DNA of 64,000 bases from contig CAKQXI010000002.1 in NCBI GenBank assembly GCA_934281565.1, forward strand, positions 1-64,000, written 5' to 3'. A program made the position numbers and the translations under genes. Positions 10,912-19,757 of this stretch are shown piece after piece. Source of the DNA: an uncultured Prevotella sp. (GTDB lineage: Bacteria; Bacteroidota; Bacteroidia; Bacteroidales; Bacteroidaceae). Under the pieces are notes generated by a model, which did no database searches, was not told the DNA's origin, and worked only from the letters and a program-made list of their open reading frames with translations. Numbering within the stretch: position 1 is the stretch's first letter; the number at the start of each line of letters is the position of its first letter.

Positions 10912-13587
10912 TCATACTCTCCCCGACTGCGAGACAAGAGCCGAGAGATTAGCCATGTAATCCTTGTTAGCCATCAAGTCCTCGATGCAAAGGTGCATAC
11001 GATAACGCCAATAATGCTTAGGATTGGCAGGAATATTGATACGCTCGGCATCTGCATCTGGGAGCCTCAGCTTCTCGTCGATGGCAAGCCAATCTTGTAT
11101 GCTCAAGATACAGAGCATAGATGGCGAGGTGAGATGACGGGAGATAATGTCTCTCGCTAACCATCCTGGGAGCGGATGTGGAGCTGGTCCCTCACGGTGG
11201 AGCATCGTATTGTAATACTCCTGGGTGCGCTGTATGTTCTCGTCCCACCATTGGCGCAAGGTTGGCATATCATGGCTTGAGATGGTACATACCGAGCGAT
11301 AAGGATTGCAGCTCAAGTGGCCAAACCTTACCTTTGGGTCCTTTGGCATACTCTGCAACTCCAAGCTCAATATCTTCAACTCGTTCATGACCCATGGCAC
11401 ACAGTCTGGCACCATGCCTAAGTCTTCGGCGCATACCAACATACGTGTCGCCTGTACCAACTTAGGCAACTTCTTCATTGCCTCGCGATACCAGAACTGG
11501 TTGTTGCGACGATAGAAGTAATCGTTATACAAACGATTGAACGCATACTTGTCGTTGTCATAAAGCGACTCATATATGAAATCAAACTGTGCGGAGATAC
11601 GTGGGTGGAAAAGGTTTTCGTTCTTATGGTCACGCACAAAGAGCACATCGCTAATCAGCGCATAAAGCCCATCACGCAACCATAGGTCTTCCTCCTTGGT
11701 CGTGTTCTCAAAGAGTTTTTCCACTTTCTTCTGTGTATCCACTTCCGGGCGCATCTTATATCGCTCACCATCAATAGGCAAGAGGTATTTCTCCCGAACC
11801 TCCGCAGCACGCTCATGGAACATACGGTCGAGTACCCAGTCAGTAATGAAAGGTACGGTAAATCGTTCTTCCTGGAAATTGAAACCGTATGCACGGATTT
11901 CCTCCCTTGTCATTCCTAAGGATGGCGAGAACTGACCAAGCAAGCCATGAACCGACTCTACTGGGATTTCCCAGATACGGAAGAAGCCAAGCACATGGTC
12001 TATGCGATAAGCATCAAAGAACTTAGCCATGTTCTGGAAACGGCGAACCCACCACTGGCAGTCGTCTTTCAACATCTCATCCCAATTATAGGTAGGAAAG
12101 CCCCAGTTCTGACCATTCACGGAGAAGTCATCTGGTGGAGCACCTGCCTGTCCATTGAGGTTGAAGTACTTAGGCTCCATCCATACGTCACATCCATAGC
12201 GATTGACTCCGATAGGAATGTCACCTTTCAAGATGACACCTTTCACCTTGGCATACTCATGAGCCTCTTTCATCTGGGTATTCAGCACATACTGCAAGAA
12301 GTAGAAGAAAGCGACATCCTTATATGCTTTGGTACGAGGATTGGAAAGTTCCTTGCGTTCAGCCTCATCCCATACTTGGTGGTCTTTCCACTGCGAGAAG
12401 TCGGCTGTGCCGTTTTTGTCACGCAGGTAAGAATACTGGGCGTATGGCACCAACCATTCTTCCGTTTCCTGAAAGAATGTATTGAACTCATCGCTTTTCA
12501 TCATCTTCTCACCCTCTTGCTCGAATATCTTGCGCAAATAGGCTATCTTGAAGTTGTTCACCCTCTCATAGTCTATCTGTGGCAAGGCGTTCAATTCCTC
12601 TCTCGTAGCCTCAGCCTCGGCACGTTCCTTGGCATCACTCAACGCTGGCAAGGCATGGAGGTTGGCATATTGTGGATGGATGGCGAAGATGCTGATACAG
12701 CTATATGGATAAGAATCCGTCCACGTATGGGTGATGGTGGTGTCGTTGATAGGCAAGAGCTGCAACACCCTCTGCCCAGTCTTTGCCACCAAGTCTATCA
12801 TGCTTTTCAAGTCGCCAAAGTCACCAATGCCTGCGCTTTTACGGCTTCGGAGCGAGAACACAGGTACCAATGTTCCTGCAAGTTTGCGGTTCCAAAGCTC
12901 AAAGAACGCTTGTTCTAACTCATACACGACGACCTGTTCGTTTTTCAGCTTGGGCAACTGGATGGTGCGGTTGTAACCTGTCTCCCAATATAGCTGTTCC
13001 TTGGCAGCATCCAAGATGACGAACTTAAATTCCAGCTCATCACTCTCCAAGTTGTCCCCATCCAAGTCTACGACCCATTCATTATAGTTGTGCTGTATCA
13101 TTGGCAGAGCCTTGCTCACTTTCCAACCACCCAACTGGTGGCAACTTCCGATGACTCCCAACTTCTCTCCATCTCGAAGCTGTGGAGCACGTACCTTGAG
13201 GCGGACTGTCTTAGCAAACTTACTCGTTCTCAGCACGGTAGGCTGTTGATGGTTGATGCAATCGGTAAAGGCACTGCTATACAGATAAGCATCCTCTGGC
13301 ATGACATTCCACCTGTCATACAACACATATCTGTCACCTCGCTCGGCTGTCAAATCGAGTTGGTGCTTCACGGTAAGCCATTCAGCTTTCTCACCAAAAC
13401 CTTCACGAGATACACTATAATAGTATTGGCAGCTCTGGGGAGCTTCCTTCTTAGACATTTCATAAGTCCATCGGCAACCATCGAGCGTTGACATACGGTA
13501 TTTGCATACCTGTTCGCCCTCCAAGACATTCAAGACGATTTCCTCGCCAAATGTCGTATTATAATCGATATTGAATAGTATTATCAT
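10912..13587 (-). CDS. malQ: 4-alpha-glucanotransferase (amylomaltase) with N-terminal starch-binding domains (GH77)
   Basis: 891 residues without a signal peptide, so cytosolic. Two CBM20-like domains lie at the N-terminus (about 1-110 and 125-230). The GH77 catalytic domain follows, with RIDHVLGFFRIWEIPV (nucleophile Asp), CAEDLGMVP (acid/base Glu) and SSHDMPTLRQWW (third acid). Tandem N-terminal CBM20 modules are usual for the long MalQ form of Bacteroidetes and plant DPE2. It would rearrange imported maltose and maltodextrins, releasing glucose. It is the first gene of the leftward enzyme group. Its promoter region carries a LacI-type palindrome embedded in the end of the upstream MFS gene. 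Confidence 0.95.
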   Translation of the reverse strand: MIILFNIDYNTTFGEEIVLNVLEGEQVCKYRMSTLDGCRWTYEMSKKEAPQSCQYYYSVSREGFGEKAEWLTVKHQLDLTAERGDRYVLYDRWNVMPEDAYLYSSAFTDCINHQQPTVLRTSKFAKTVRLKVRAPQLRDGEKLGVIGSCHQLGGWKVSKALPMIQHNYNEWVVDLDGDNLESDELEFKFVILDAAKEQLYWETGYNRTIQLPKLKNEQVVVYELEQAFFELWNRKLAGTLVPVFSLRSRKSAGIGDFGDLKSMIDLVAKTGQRVLQLLPINDTTITHTWTDSYPYSCISIFAIHPQYANLHALPALSDAKERAEAEATREELNALPQIDYERVNNFKIAYLRKIFEQEGEKMMKSDEFNTFFQETEEWLVPYAQYSYLRDKNGTADFSQWKDHQVWDEAERKELSNPRTKAYKDVAFFYFLQYVLNTQMKEAHEYAKVKGVILKGDIPIGVNRYGCDVWMEPKYFNLNGQAGAPPDDFSVNGQNWGFPTYNWDEMLKDDCQWWVRRFQNMAKFFDAYRIDHVLGFFRIWEIPVESVHGLLGQFSPSLGMTREEIRAYGFNFQEERFTVPFITDWVLDRMFHERAAEVREKYLLPIDGERYKMRPEVDTQKKVEKLFENTTKEEDLWLRDGLYALISDVLFVRDHKNENLFHPRISAQFDFIYESLYDNDKYAFNRLYNDYFYRRNNQFWYREAMKKLPKLVQATRMLVCAEDLGMVPDCVPWVMNELKILSLELQSMPKDPKVRFGHLSCNPYRSVCTISSHDMPTLRQWWDENIQRTQEYYNTMLHREGPAPHPLPGWLARDIISRHLTSPSMLCILSIQDWLAIDEKLRLPDADAERINIPANPKHYWRYRMHLCIEDLMANKDYMANLSALVSQSGRV

Positions 13588-13618
13588 ATCAGAAACCGGT
13601 TTATTAGTTATTCAAGTG

Positions 13619-13695
13619 CGAAATTAAGCAAAATACTTCATAACTCACTTTTTCATTTTTAAGTTTCACTTCATTTTGTAGTGCAAACGTTTGCA
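13619..13695 (-). promoter_or_regulatory. malQ promoter with LacI-type operator
   Basis: The perfect palindrome TGCAAACGTTTGCA (13682-13695) overlaps the last codons of the MFS gene. Exactly 55 bp downstream on the minus strand lies TAATTTCG (13619-13626), one mismatch from TAnnTTTG. The spacing equals that at susC, lacI and susG, which is why I prefer this -7 box to other AT-rich candidates nearby. Confidence 0.7.
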
Positions 13696-15035
13696 TTGCT
13701 ATCCTTGATGCCCGATACAGCCAGGGCGCCACAAGCTAAGAGAACGCCTGCCACTATCATCATGTCGCTTTGGTGGGACCCTACCAATCCTAAGACACCT
13801 CCGCCACAGATGGCTGCCACAATCTGAGGAATGCAGATGGTTCCATTGAACAACCCAAGGTAAGCACCCATGTGCCCATATCCTTGCAACGCATTGGTTA
13901 CAAAGGTGAAAGGCATTGCCAACATCGCTGCCCAACCTGCGCCTACCATCAGGAATGGGATAAACTGTAAGTACTGGTTGTGCAAGAATGGTATCAGCAC
14001 AAATCCTGCGCCACCTATCAGCAAGCTAACGGCGTATGCCACCTTGGTATTCTTGAACTGTGGCAACACCACTGCCCATACCACGCTGCCTATGGCTTGT
14101 ACGGCAAAGAGGATGCCCACCCAGTTGCCAGCTTCCTGGAATGCCTCTGAAGTCGGGTCGGTTGTATTCCAAACGGTCTCGGCAATGGCACCCGTCGAAT
14201 AGTTCCATAAATAAAGGAAGCCTGCCCAGCAGAAGAACTGTACCAGTCCCACTTTCCAGAAAGTAACAGGAGCCTTGCGGAGCAAAATAAACCAATTGGC
14301 TTTCTCCTCGGAAGAATTGGCTGTCCCTGCATTAGAATTCTTCACGCTACCTTCCTCGCCTTTCACTTCATTATATCTTGCGTAATCCTGTGGGTTCCAC
14401 TCCTTCACTTTCATCGTAGTATAGATGACGCAAAGTATCAAGATGGCAGCACCGATATAGAACGACCAGATGACAGAGTCGGGAACCACGCCCTTGTCCG
14501 CCACATTCTTGATGCCCAAGAAAGTAAAGAGGAACGGGAAAATATATCCTGCCACAGAACCTGCGTTGCAAAGGAAGCTCTGGATGGAATAAGCCTTGGC
14601 TTTCTGCTGCTCATTCACCATGTCGCCAACAAGCATCTTGAATGGCTGCATCGCCATGTTGATGCTTGTATCGAGAAACATGAGGGCTACCAGTCCGAAA
14701 ACCATAGCTCCGCTCACCGTCAAGCCCAGCGAGCCTGCATTAGGCAACAAGCACATGACCAGCACGGCGATGGTCGCACCTATGAACAGGTAAGGGATAC
14801 GACGACCAAATCGACACCAAGTCTTGTCGCTCAACGTGCCGACGATAGGCTGTACCAAGATACCCATCAGAGGTGGAAGTATCCAGAAATAACTCAAGTT
14901 GTGTGGGTCTGCACCCAACGTAGCAAAGATGCGAGAGATATTGGCGCTCTGGAGAGCGTAAGCTATCTGCACACCGAAGAATCCGAAACTCAAGTTCCAC
15001 AGATTCCAAAAATTAAGATTAGGTTTTTGTGTCAT
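13671..15035 (-). CDS. MFS sugar transporter (GPH/SLC45-like), probable maltose or maltooligosaccharide importer
   Basis: 454 residues with about 12 membrane segments. The first loop carries GTLSDKTWCRFGRRIPYLFIGA, the D-K-x-x-x-x-GRR pattern of sugar symporters of the SLC45/GPH-like branch. A central hydrophilic loop (about 205-240) separates two six-helix halves. Given its place between lacI and malQ, it most likely imports maltose or short maltodextrins released in the periplasm (inference). Three phased 11-bp repeats and a possible -7 box lie upstream. Its last codons contain the malQ operator. The C-terminus SNANVCTTK is soluble. Confidence 0.85.
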   Translation of the reverse strand: MTQKPNLNFWNLWNLSFGFFGVQIAYALQSANISRIFATLGADPHNLSYFWILPPLMGILVQPIVGTLSDKTWCRFGRRIPYLFIGATIAVLVMCLLPNAGSLGLTVSGAMVFGLVALMFLDTSINMAMQPFKMLVGDMVNEQQKAKAYSIQSFLCNAGSVAGYIFPFLFTFLGIKNVADKGVVPDSVIWSFYIGAAILILCVIYTTMKVKEWNPQDYARYNEVKGEEGSVKNSNAGTANSSEEKANWFILLRKAPVTFWKVGLVQFFCWAGFLYLWNYSTGAIAETVWNTTDPTSEAFQEAGNWVGILFAVQAIGSVVWAVVLPQFKNTKVAYAVSLLIGGAGFVLIPFLHNQYLQFIPFLMVGAGWAAMLAMPFTFVTNALQGYGHMGAYLGLFNGTICIPQIVAAICGGGVLGLVGSHQSDMMIVAGVLLACGALAVSGIKDSNANVCTTK

Positions 15036-15073
15036 TTTATTTATCGTTTTAATTTTTAGTTCATGATTACATT

Positions 15074-15180
15074 ATAGAAAGTACGAAATTACCCCATAGA
15101 AAGTACGAAGCGAACTCGACTTTACTCCGGACAAAAGGTAAGTTAGGGGTAAACCTGAGGTAAACTTGAGGTAAACCTGA
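15074..15180 (-). promoter_or_regulatory. Upstream region of the MFS gene: phased direct repeats and candidate promoter
   Basis: Three tandem 11-bp units GGTAAAC(C/T)TGA sit at 15148-15158, 15159-15169 and 15170-15180, close to one helical turn apart. Downstream toward the MFS start are two copies of ATAGAAAGTACGAA (15074-15087 and 15096-15109), 22 bp apart. Minus-strand TAATTTCG (15084-15091), the same octamer as the proposed malQ -7 box, lies 56 bp from the edge of the 11-bp array. The array has no LacI palindrome; phased direct repeats would suit an AraC-type protein. Confidence 0.45.
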
Positions 15181-15191
15181 TACGGAGAAAA

Positions 15192-16224
15192 CTACCTTGT
15201 GGTTCCCCTCACCACGAGCCTCGTCCTCACCACTCTCCGTTCCACTTCGTCCCTTGGGATAGAGCCTTCCACCTGTCCTATGAGGATGTTGGCAGCTTCC
15301 TCGCCGACGGCGACACCACGCTGTTCTACCGTGGTGAGCATAGGGTCGCAAACCTTGGCACGGTCACCATTGGTAAATCCGCAGATGCTAATGTCGTCTG
15401 GCACATCAAATCCCATACGTTTGGCAGTATAGAGAATGCCTATCGCCGTATCGTCATTGATGGCAAAGAAAGCATCTGGGCGTTCTTCCGCATCAAGATT
15501 GAGCAATTCTGGCGTGATGGCCTCGGCAGCGGCACGGTTGTCGCAAATCTTCACTAGGGGGGGGAATTTCCTTCAAGCCATATCGCAGCAATGCGTCATG
15601 ATAGCCGTTGTACCTGTTCTTTGAAATCTCCATGTTCATCGGCGAGCCATAAAAGGCGATGCGCTTGCAACCTGTGTCTATGAGGTGGGTGACAGCCGTA
15701 TAAGCTCCCATATAGTCGTCCACCACCACACGAGAGCAGTTCACCCCCGTGCAGATGCGGTCATAGAAAACCAAGGGCACGCCATTGTCCATCAATTTCT
15801 GGAAGTGCTCATATTGCTTCGTGTCCTTGGCTTGCGACACGATGATGCCACATACCTTGTTCTTATAGAAAGAATCGCAGATGGAAACCTCCTTGTCATA
15901 ACGCTCGTTGCTCTGTGCCACCATCACACGGTAGCCCCTTGCCCGCGCTTCTTCCTCTATGCCAGCCAGAACCGACATAAAATAATAATGTACGAACTCA
16001 GGAATGATAACCCCGATGATTTTCATCGGCTGCACCTTGCTGTGCCGCAAAGCCTCCCCTATGACATTCGGATAAAAGTTATGCTCACGAGCATAGGTCT
16101 GGATACGTTCCCTCTGGGCAGCACTGATACGAGGGCTGTCCTTCAATGCTCGGCTCACCGTGGCTATGGAGACCCCAAGGTCGCGAGCAATATCTTTCAT
16201 TGTTATTGGTATAATCTCACTCAT
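15192..16224 (-). pseudogene. LacI-family regulator of the starch locus, frameshifted at a C8 run
   Basis: The 5' frame (start 16224) encodes a LacI-type helix-turn-helix (TMKDIARDLGVSIATVSRAL, residues 8-27) and the first part of the sugar-binding fold. It then shifts into junk at IPPPSEDL and stops at 15493. The matching rest (KICDNRAAAEAI through GFTNGDRAKVCDPMLTTVEQRG to RLVVRGTTR) lies in the next frame and ends at 15192. The break is at eight consecutive C on the coding strand (15557-15564). With seven C, one frame of 343 residues, a normal LacI length, would run through. It may be a phase-variable switch, a recent null allele or a sequencing error. It lies divergent to susC and shares its operator. 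Confidence 0.9.
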
Positions 16225-16242
16225 GGTTCTTAGTTACGAGGA

Positions 16243-16250
16243 CAAAATTA
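16243..16250 (-). promoter_or_regulatory. lacI promoter -7 box
   Basis: Minus-strand TAATTTTG matches TAnnTTTG perfectly. It is 55 bp from the near edge of the palindrome at 16306-16319 and about 19 bp from the lacI start, giving a very short leader. No -33 TTTG is visible. Confidence 0.65.
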
Positions 16251-16305
16251 TGCAAATCCGTCCTAAATGTCATCTGTTTTTGATGATTACCCACCGAATT
16301 ATCCA

Positions 16306-16319
16306 TGCAAACGTTTGCA
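16306..16319. promoter_or_regulatory. LacI-type operator shared by divergent lacI and susC
   Basis: TGCAAACGTTTGCA is a perfect 14-bp palindrome of the LacI/GalR type with a central CG. It lies almost midway between the two divergent -7 boxes: 54 bp from that of susC and 55 bp from that of lacI. Its position upstream of both promoters, rather than over them, points to activation. Confidence 0.8.
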
Positions 16320-16373
16320 CATAATAAATAACGAATTTAACTCAAAAAAATTACATTTAACAATGAAAGAAAC

Positions 16374-16549
16374 TACTTTTGCAATTAGAAAGTTGAAATT
16401 ATGGGCAAAAAAAGCCTTTTCCTACCTTATTATATAAAGTAGAAAACCTAATTGACCAAGAGCCAAGGGAGGCTATGGATAAGCGTAGGAAAGTAGACTG
16501 ACTAACTAAAAACGAAGAAATTATTAACATTAACTTTAAAATCAAGCAA
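16374..16549 (+). promoter_or_regulatory. susC promoter and leader
   Basis: TACTTTTG (16374-16381) matches TAnnTTTG; I see no -33 TTTG at the usual distance, as expected for an activator-dependent promoter. The leader of about 160 nt has small hairpin candidates (AGCC/GGCT near 16460-16475) but no recognised riboswitch. Confidence 0.65.
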
Positions 16550-19500
16550 ATGATGAAGCAGGTAAAAATTAAATTGCCTCTCAGGATGTTGACCCTCGCA
16601 GGTGGTCTTCTCCTGACTGCAAGTTCCTTTGCGCAAGGCAATGCGATCAAGGGACAAGTGAAAGATGCTTCTGGTGAGCCTGTCATGGGTGCTACCATTA
16701 CTGTGAACGGTAAGGCCGTGGGCATTACCGACATGGATGGTAACTTCTCTGTCAACGCAGCTCCAGGCACCAACCTTACTTTCACCTATCTGGGTATGAC
16801 CCCTCAAACCGTGAAAGCCTCCAGCAACATGGTTATCACCCTTACGGATGACTCCAAGGCTCTCAACGAAGTCGTTGTCATAGGTTATGGTGTCGCTAAG
16901 AAGAACGACTTGACAGGTTCTGTAACAGCAATTAAACCTGATGACATGAACCACGGTCTCCAGACCAACGCACAAGACATGATTTCTGGTAAAATTGCCG
17001 GTGTAAGCGTCATCTCCAATGATGGTGCTCCTGGCTCTGGTGCTCAAATCCGTATCCGTGGTGGTTCGTCTCTGAACGCTTCCAACGACCCATTGATCGT
17101 AATTGATGGTTTGGCTATGGACAACTATGGTGTACAGGGTCTTTCCAACCCTCTCTCTATGGTCAACCCTAACGATATTGAAAGTTTCACCGTATTGAAG
17201 GATGCTTCTGCGACAGCCATCTATGGTTCTCGTGCTTCTAACGGTGTCATCATCATCACCACGAAGAAAGGTCGTTCTGGTCAGGCTCCAAAAGTAAGCT
17301 ATAGTGGCAATATGTCCATCTCTACCAAGAAGAAGACATTCGACGTGATGAGCGGCCCTGAGTACCAAGAGTTCATCAAGAACCTTTATGGAGAAAAGAG
17401 TGCTGCATATCGTTCTCTTGGCTGGTACACGTATGACAACGAGACTATCAATCCTGTGGAGAAAGACAACAAGATTACGGGCTACAAGAGCACATTCAAC
17501 CAAGTTGGAGAACAGCAATTCGCCGACACCAACTGGCAAGATGAAATCTATCGTACAGCCGTATCCCATGACCACAATGTCACTATCCAAGGTGGCTTGA
17601 AAAATATGCCTTATCGTGCATCCCTTGGCTATACCAACAACCAAGGTATCATCAAGACTTCTAAATTTGAGCGTTATACTGCCAGCTTGAGCTTAAATCC
17701 CTCATTCTTGCAAGACCACTTGAAGTTCAACATCAACGGTAAGGGTATGATTGCCAAGAGCCGCTATGCAGACAGTGGTGCCATCGGTGCAGCACGCTAC
17801 ATGGACCCTACCAAACCTGTAAGAGCCAACAATGGCGTTTACGAGAAGTACTTTGGTGGCTATACACAGTGGTATTCTGCAAGTTCTACCTATTTGGATC
17901 CAAGCTGGGGTATCTCCTACAATCGTAACGCTACCTCCAATCCTGTAGCCATGCTCGAATTGAAGAACGACCGTGCTACTTCCAAGACTTTCGTTGGTAA
18001 CATCGAAGCTGATTATAAGATACACGGCTTTGAAGACTTGCATATACACATGAATGCTGGCGCTGACTATTCCACTGGTAAGCAGGACACGGACATCAGC
18101 CCATATTCATACTCCAACAACTACTTCGGCTATACTGGTTGGAGCAAGATGGATACCTATAACCTCTCATTCAATGCCTATATACAGTATCTGAAGGACA
18201 TCAATAAGGCAAACCACATTGATGTGATGGCAGGTTACGAGTATCAGAAGTTCCACAAAAAGACAGACTGGGATGGTTATGGAATGTATCCTACCACCTG
18301 TGGAATGACACAAGAGATAACAAAACAAGACCTGACAAAGGAAACCATACCATTGGCTGGCACGAAATACAATGCACCTACCTCTGGTACTCTCTACAAG
18401 ACAGAGAATTATCTTGTATCTTTTTTTGGTCGCTTGAATTACTCACTCTTGGATCGTTACCTCTTTACTTTCACCTTGCGTGACGATGGTTCTTCTCGCT
18501 TCGCAAAAGGCAACCGTTGGGGTCTGTTCCCATCTGCTGCTCTCGCATGGAAGATGAAGGAAGAAACATTCTTGAAAGATGTCAAGTGGATTGAAGATGC
18601 CAAACTTCGTCTCGGCTGGGGTAAGACTGGTCAGCAGGAAGGTATCGGCGACTATACTTATATGGCAACGTTCACTCCTAACCAAGACCATGCATACTAT
18701 GGTGCCATCAAGGATGCAAATGGCAATGGCGTGACATACCGCCCAGATGCATTCAATACAGACTTGACTTGGGAGAAGACCACAACATGGAACGCTGGTC
18801 TTGATTTCTCTTTCTTCCGTGATCGTTGGATCTTGAACTTGGATTGGTACTACCGCAAGACAACGGACCTTATCAACTCTGTATATGTATCGGCAGGTTC
18901 CAACTTCCGCAACAAAGTGACAAGCAACATTGGTTCTTTGCATAATACTGGTTTCGAGTTGTCTACCATCGTGCGCCCTATCCAAACTAAGGACTTGAGA
19001 TGGGAGTTGAACTACAACTTGACATACAACAAGAATAAGATTGACGAGTTGGTAGGCGGTAACTCTGCAGGCTATTTGGTTGAGACCGGTGGTGTATCAG
19101 CAGGTACTGGTAGCACTATCCAGGCACATGCCGTAGGTCATCCTGCAAGTGCATTCTATGTATATCAGCAGGCATACGACAAGGACGGCAAGCCTTTGCA
19201 GAACACTTACGTTGACCGCAACGGCAATGGCTACATCGATAGTGGTGACCGTTACTTCTATTATAAGCCAGCTCCAGACGTCACTATGGGCTTCGGTTCC
19301 AAGTTGATATACAAGAACTGGGACTTCAGCTTCTCTATGCGTGCGAGCCTCGGCAACTATGTATACAATGACAACTTTGCTGGTTCTTGCAATGTTGGTA
19401 GCGGTTCTGTTTACGCATTGGGTTATCTGGGCAACCGTCCAACAGAGGCTGTCAAACTGGGCTTCACCAATCCTCTTACAGAACAGTTCTTCACCGACTA

Positions 19501-19738
19501 CTTCGTTGAGAACGCTTCATTCTTGAAGATGGACAACATCTCCTTGGGTTACTCATTCCAGGGTCTCTTTGGCTGTGGCAAATACAAGGGCATCAGTGGA
19601 CGTATCTACGCAACCGTACAGAACGTATTCACTATCACAAACTACAGTGGCATCGACCCTGAGGTTGCCAGCGGTATCGACAACTCGCTCTACCCACGTC
19701 CATTCACAACTGTTATTGGACTCAACTTAAACTTCTAA
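16550..19738 (+). CDS. susC: SusC-type TonB-dependent starch-oligosaccharide transporter
   Basis: 1062 residues. A signal peptide ending SFAQG precedes a carboxypeptidase-regulatory-like domain (about 30-105, IKGQVKDASGEPVMGATITV), a plug domain (about 115-230, with IRIRGGSSLNASNDPLIVIDG) and a 22-strand outer-membrane barrel ending in the aromatic residue of TVIGLNLNF. It forms the outer-membrane channel through which SusD-bound starch oligosaccharides enter the periplasm with TonB energy. It is the first gene of susC-D-E-F, 19 bp before susD. Two start codons stand side by side (ATG ATG); the first is used here. Confidence 0.96.
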   Translation: MMKQVKIKLPLRMLTLAGGLLLTASSFAQGNAIKGQVKDASGEPVMGATITVNGKAVGITDMDGNFSVNAAPGTNLTFTYLGMTPQTVKASSNMVITLTDDSKALNEVVVIGYGVAKKNDLTGSVTAIKPDDMNHGLQTNAQDMISGKIAGVSVISNDGAPGSGAQIRIRGGSSLNASNDPLIVIDGLAMDNYGVQGLSNPLSMVNPNDIESFTVLKDASATAIYGSRASNGVIIITTKKGRSGQAPKVSYSGNMSISTKKKTFDVMSGPEYQEFIKNLYGEKSAAYRSLGWYTYDNETINPVEKDNKITGYKSTFNQVGEQQFADTNWQDEIYRTAVSHDHNVTIQGGLKNMPYRASLGYTNNQGIIKTSKFERYTASLSLNPSFLQDHLKFNINGKGMIAKSRYADSGAIGAARYMDPTKPVRANNGVYEKYFGGYTQWYSASSTYLDPSWGISYNRNATSNPVAMLELKNDRATSKTFVGNIEADYKIHGFEDLHIHMNAGADYSTGKQDTDISPYSYSNNYFGYTGWSKMDTYNLSFNAYIQYLKDINKANHIDVMAGYEYQKFHKKTDWDGYGMYPTTCGMTQEITKQDLTKETIPLAGTKYNAPTSGTLYKTENYLVSFFGRLNYSLLDRYLFTFTLRDDGSSRFAKGNRWGLFPSAALAWKMKEETFLKDVKWIEDAKLRLGWGKTGQQEGIGDYTYMATFTPNQDHAYYGAIKDANGNGVTYRPDAFNTDLTWEKTTTWNAGLDFSFFRDRWILNLDWYYRKTTDLINSVYVSAGSNFRNKVTSNIGSLHNTGFELSTIVRPIQTKDLRWELNYNLTYNKNKIDELVGGNSAGYLVETGGVSAGTGSTIQAHAVGHPASAFYVYQQAYDKDGKPLQNTYVDRNGNGYIDSGDRYFYYKPAPDVTMGFGSKLIYKNWDFSFSMRASLGNYVYNDNFAGSCNVGSGSVYALGYLGNRPTEAVKLGFTNPLTEQFFTDYFVENASFLKMDNISLGYSFQGLFGCGKYKGISGRIYATVQNVFTITNYSGIDPEVASGIDNSLYPRPFTTVIGLNLNF

Positions 19739-19757
19739 TTACTTAAGGATTATTATT

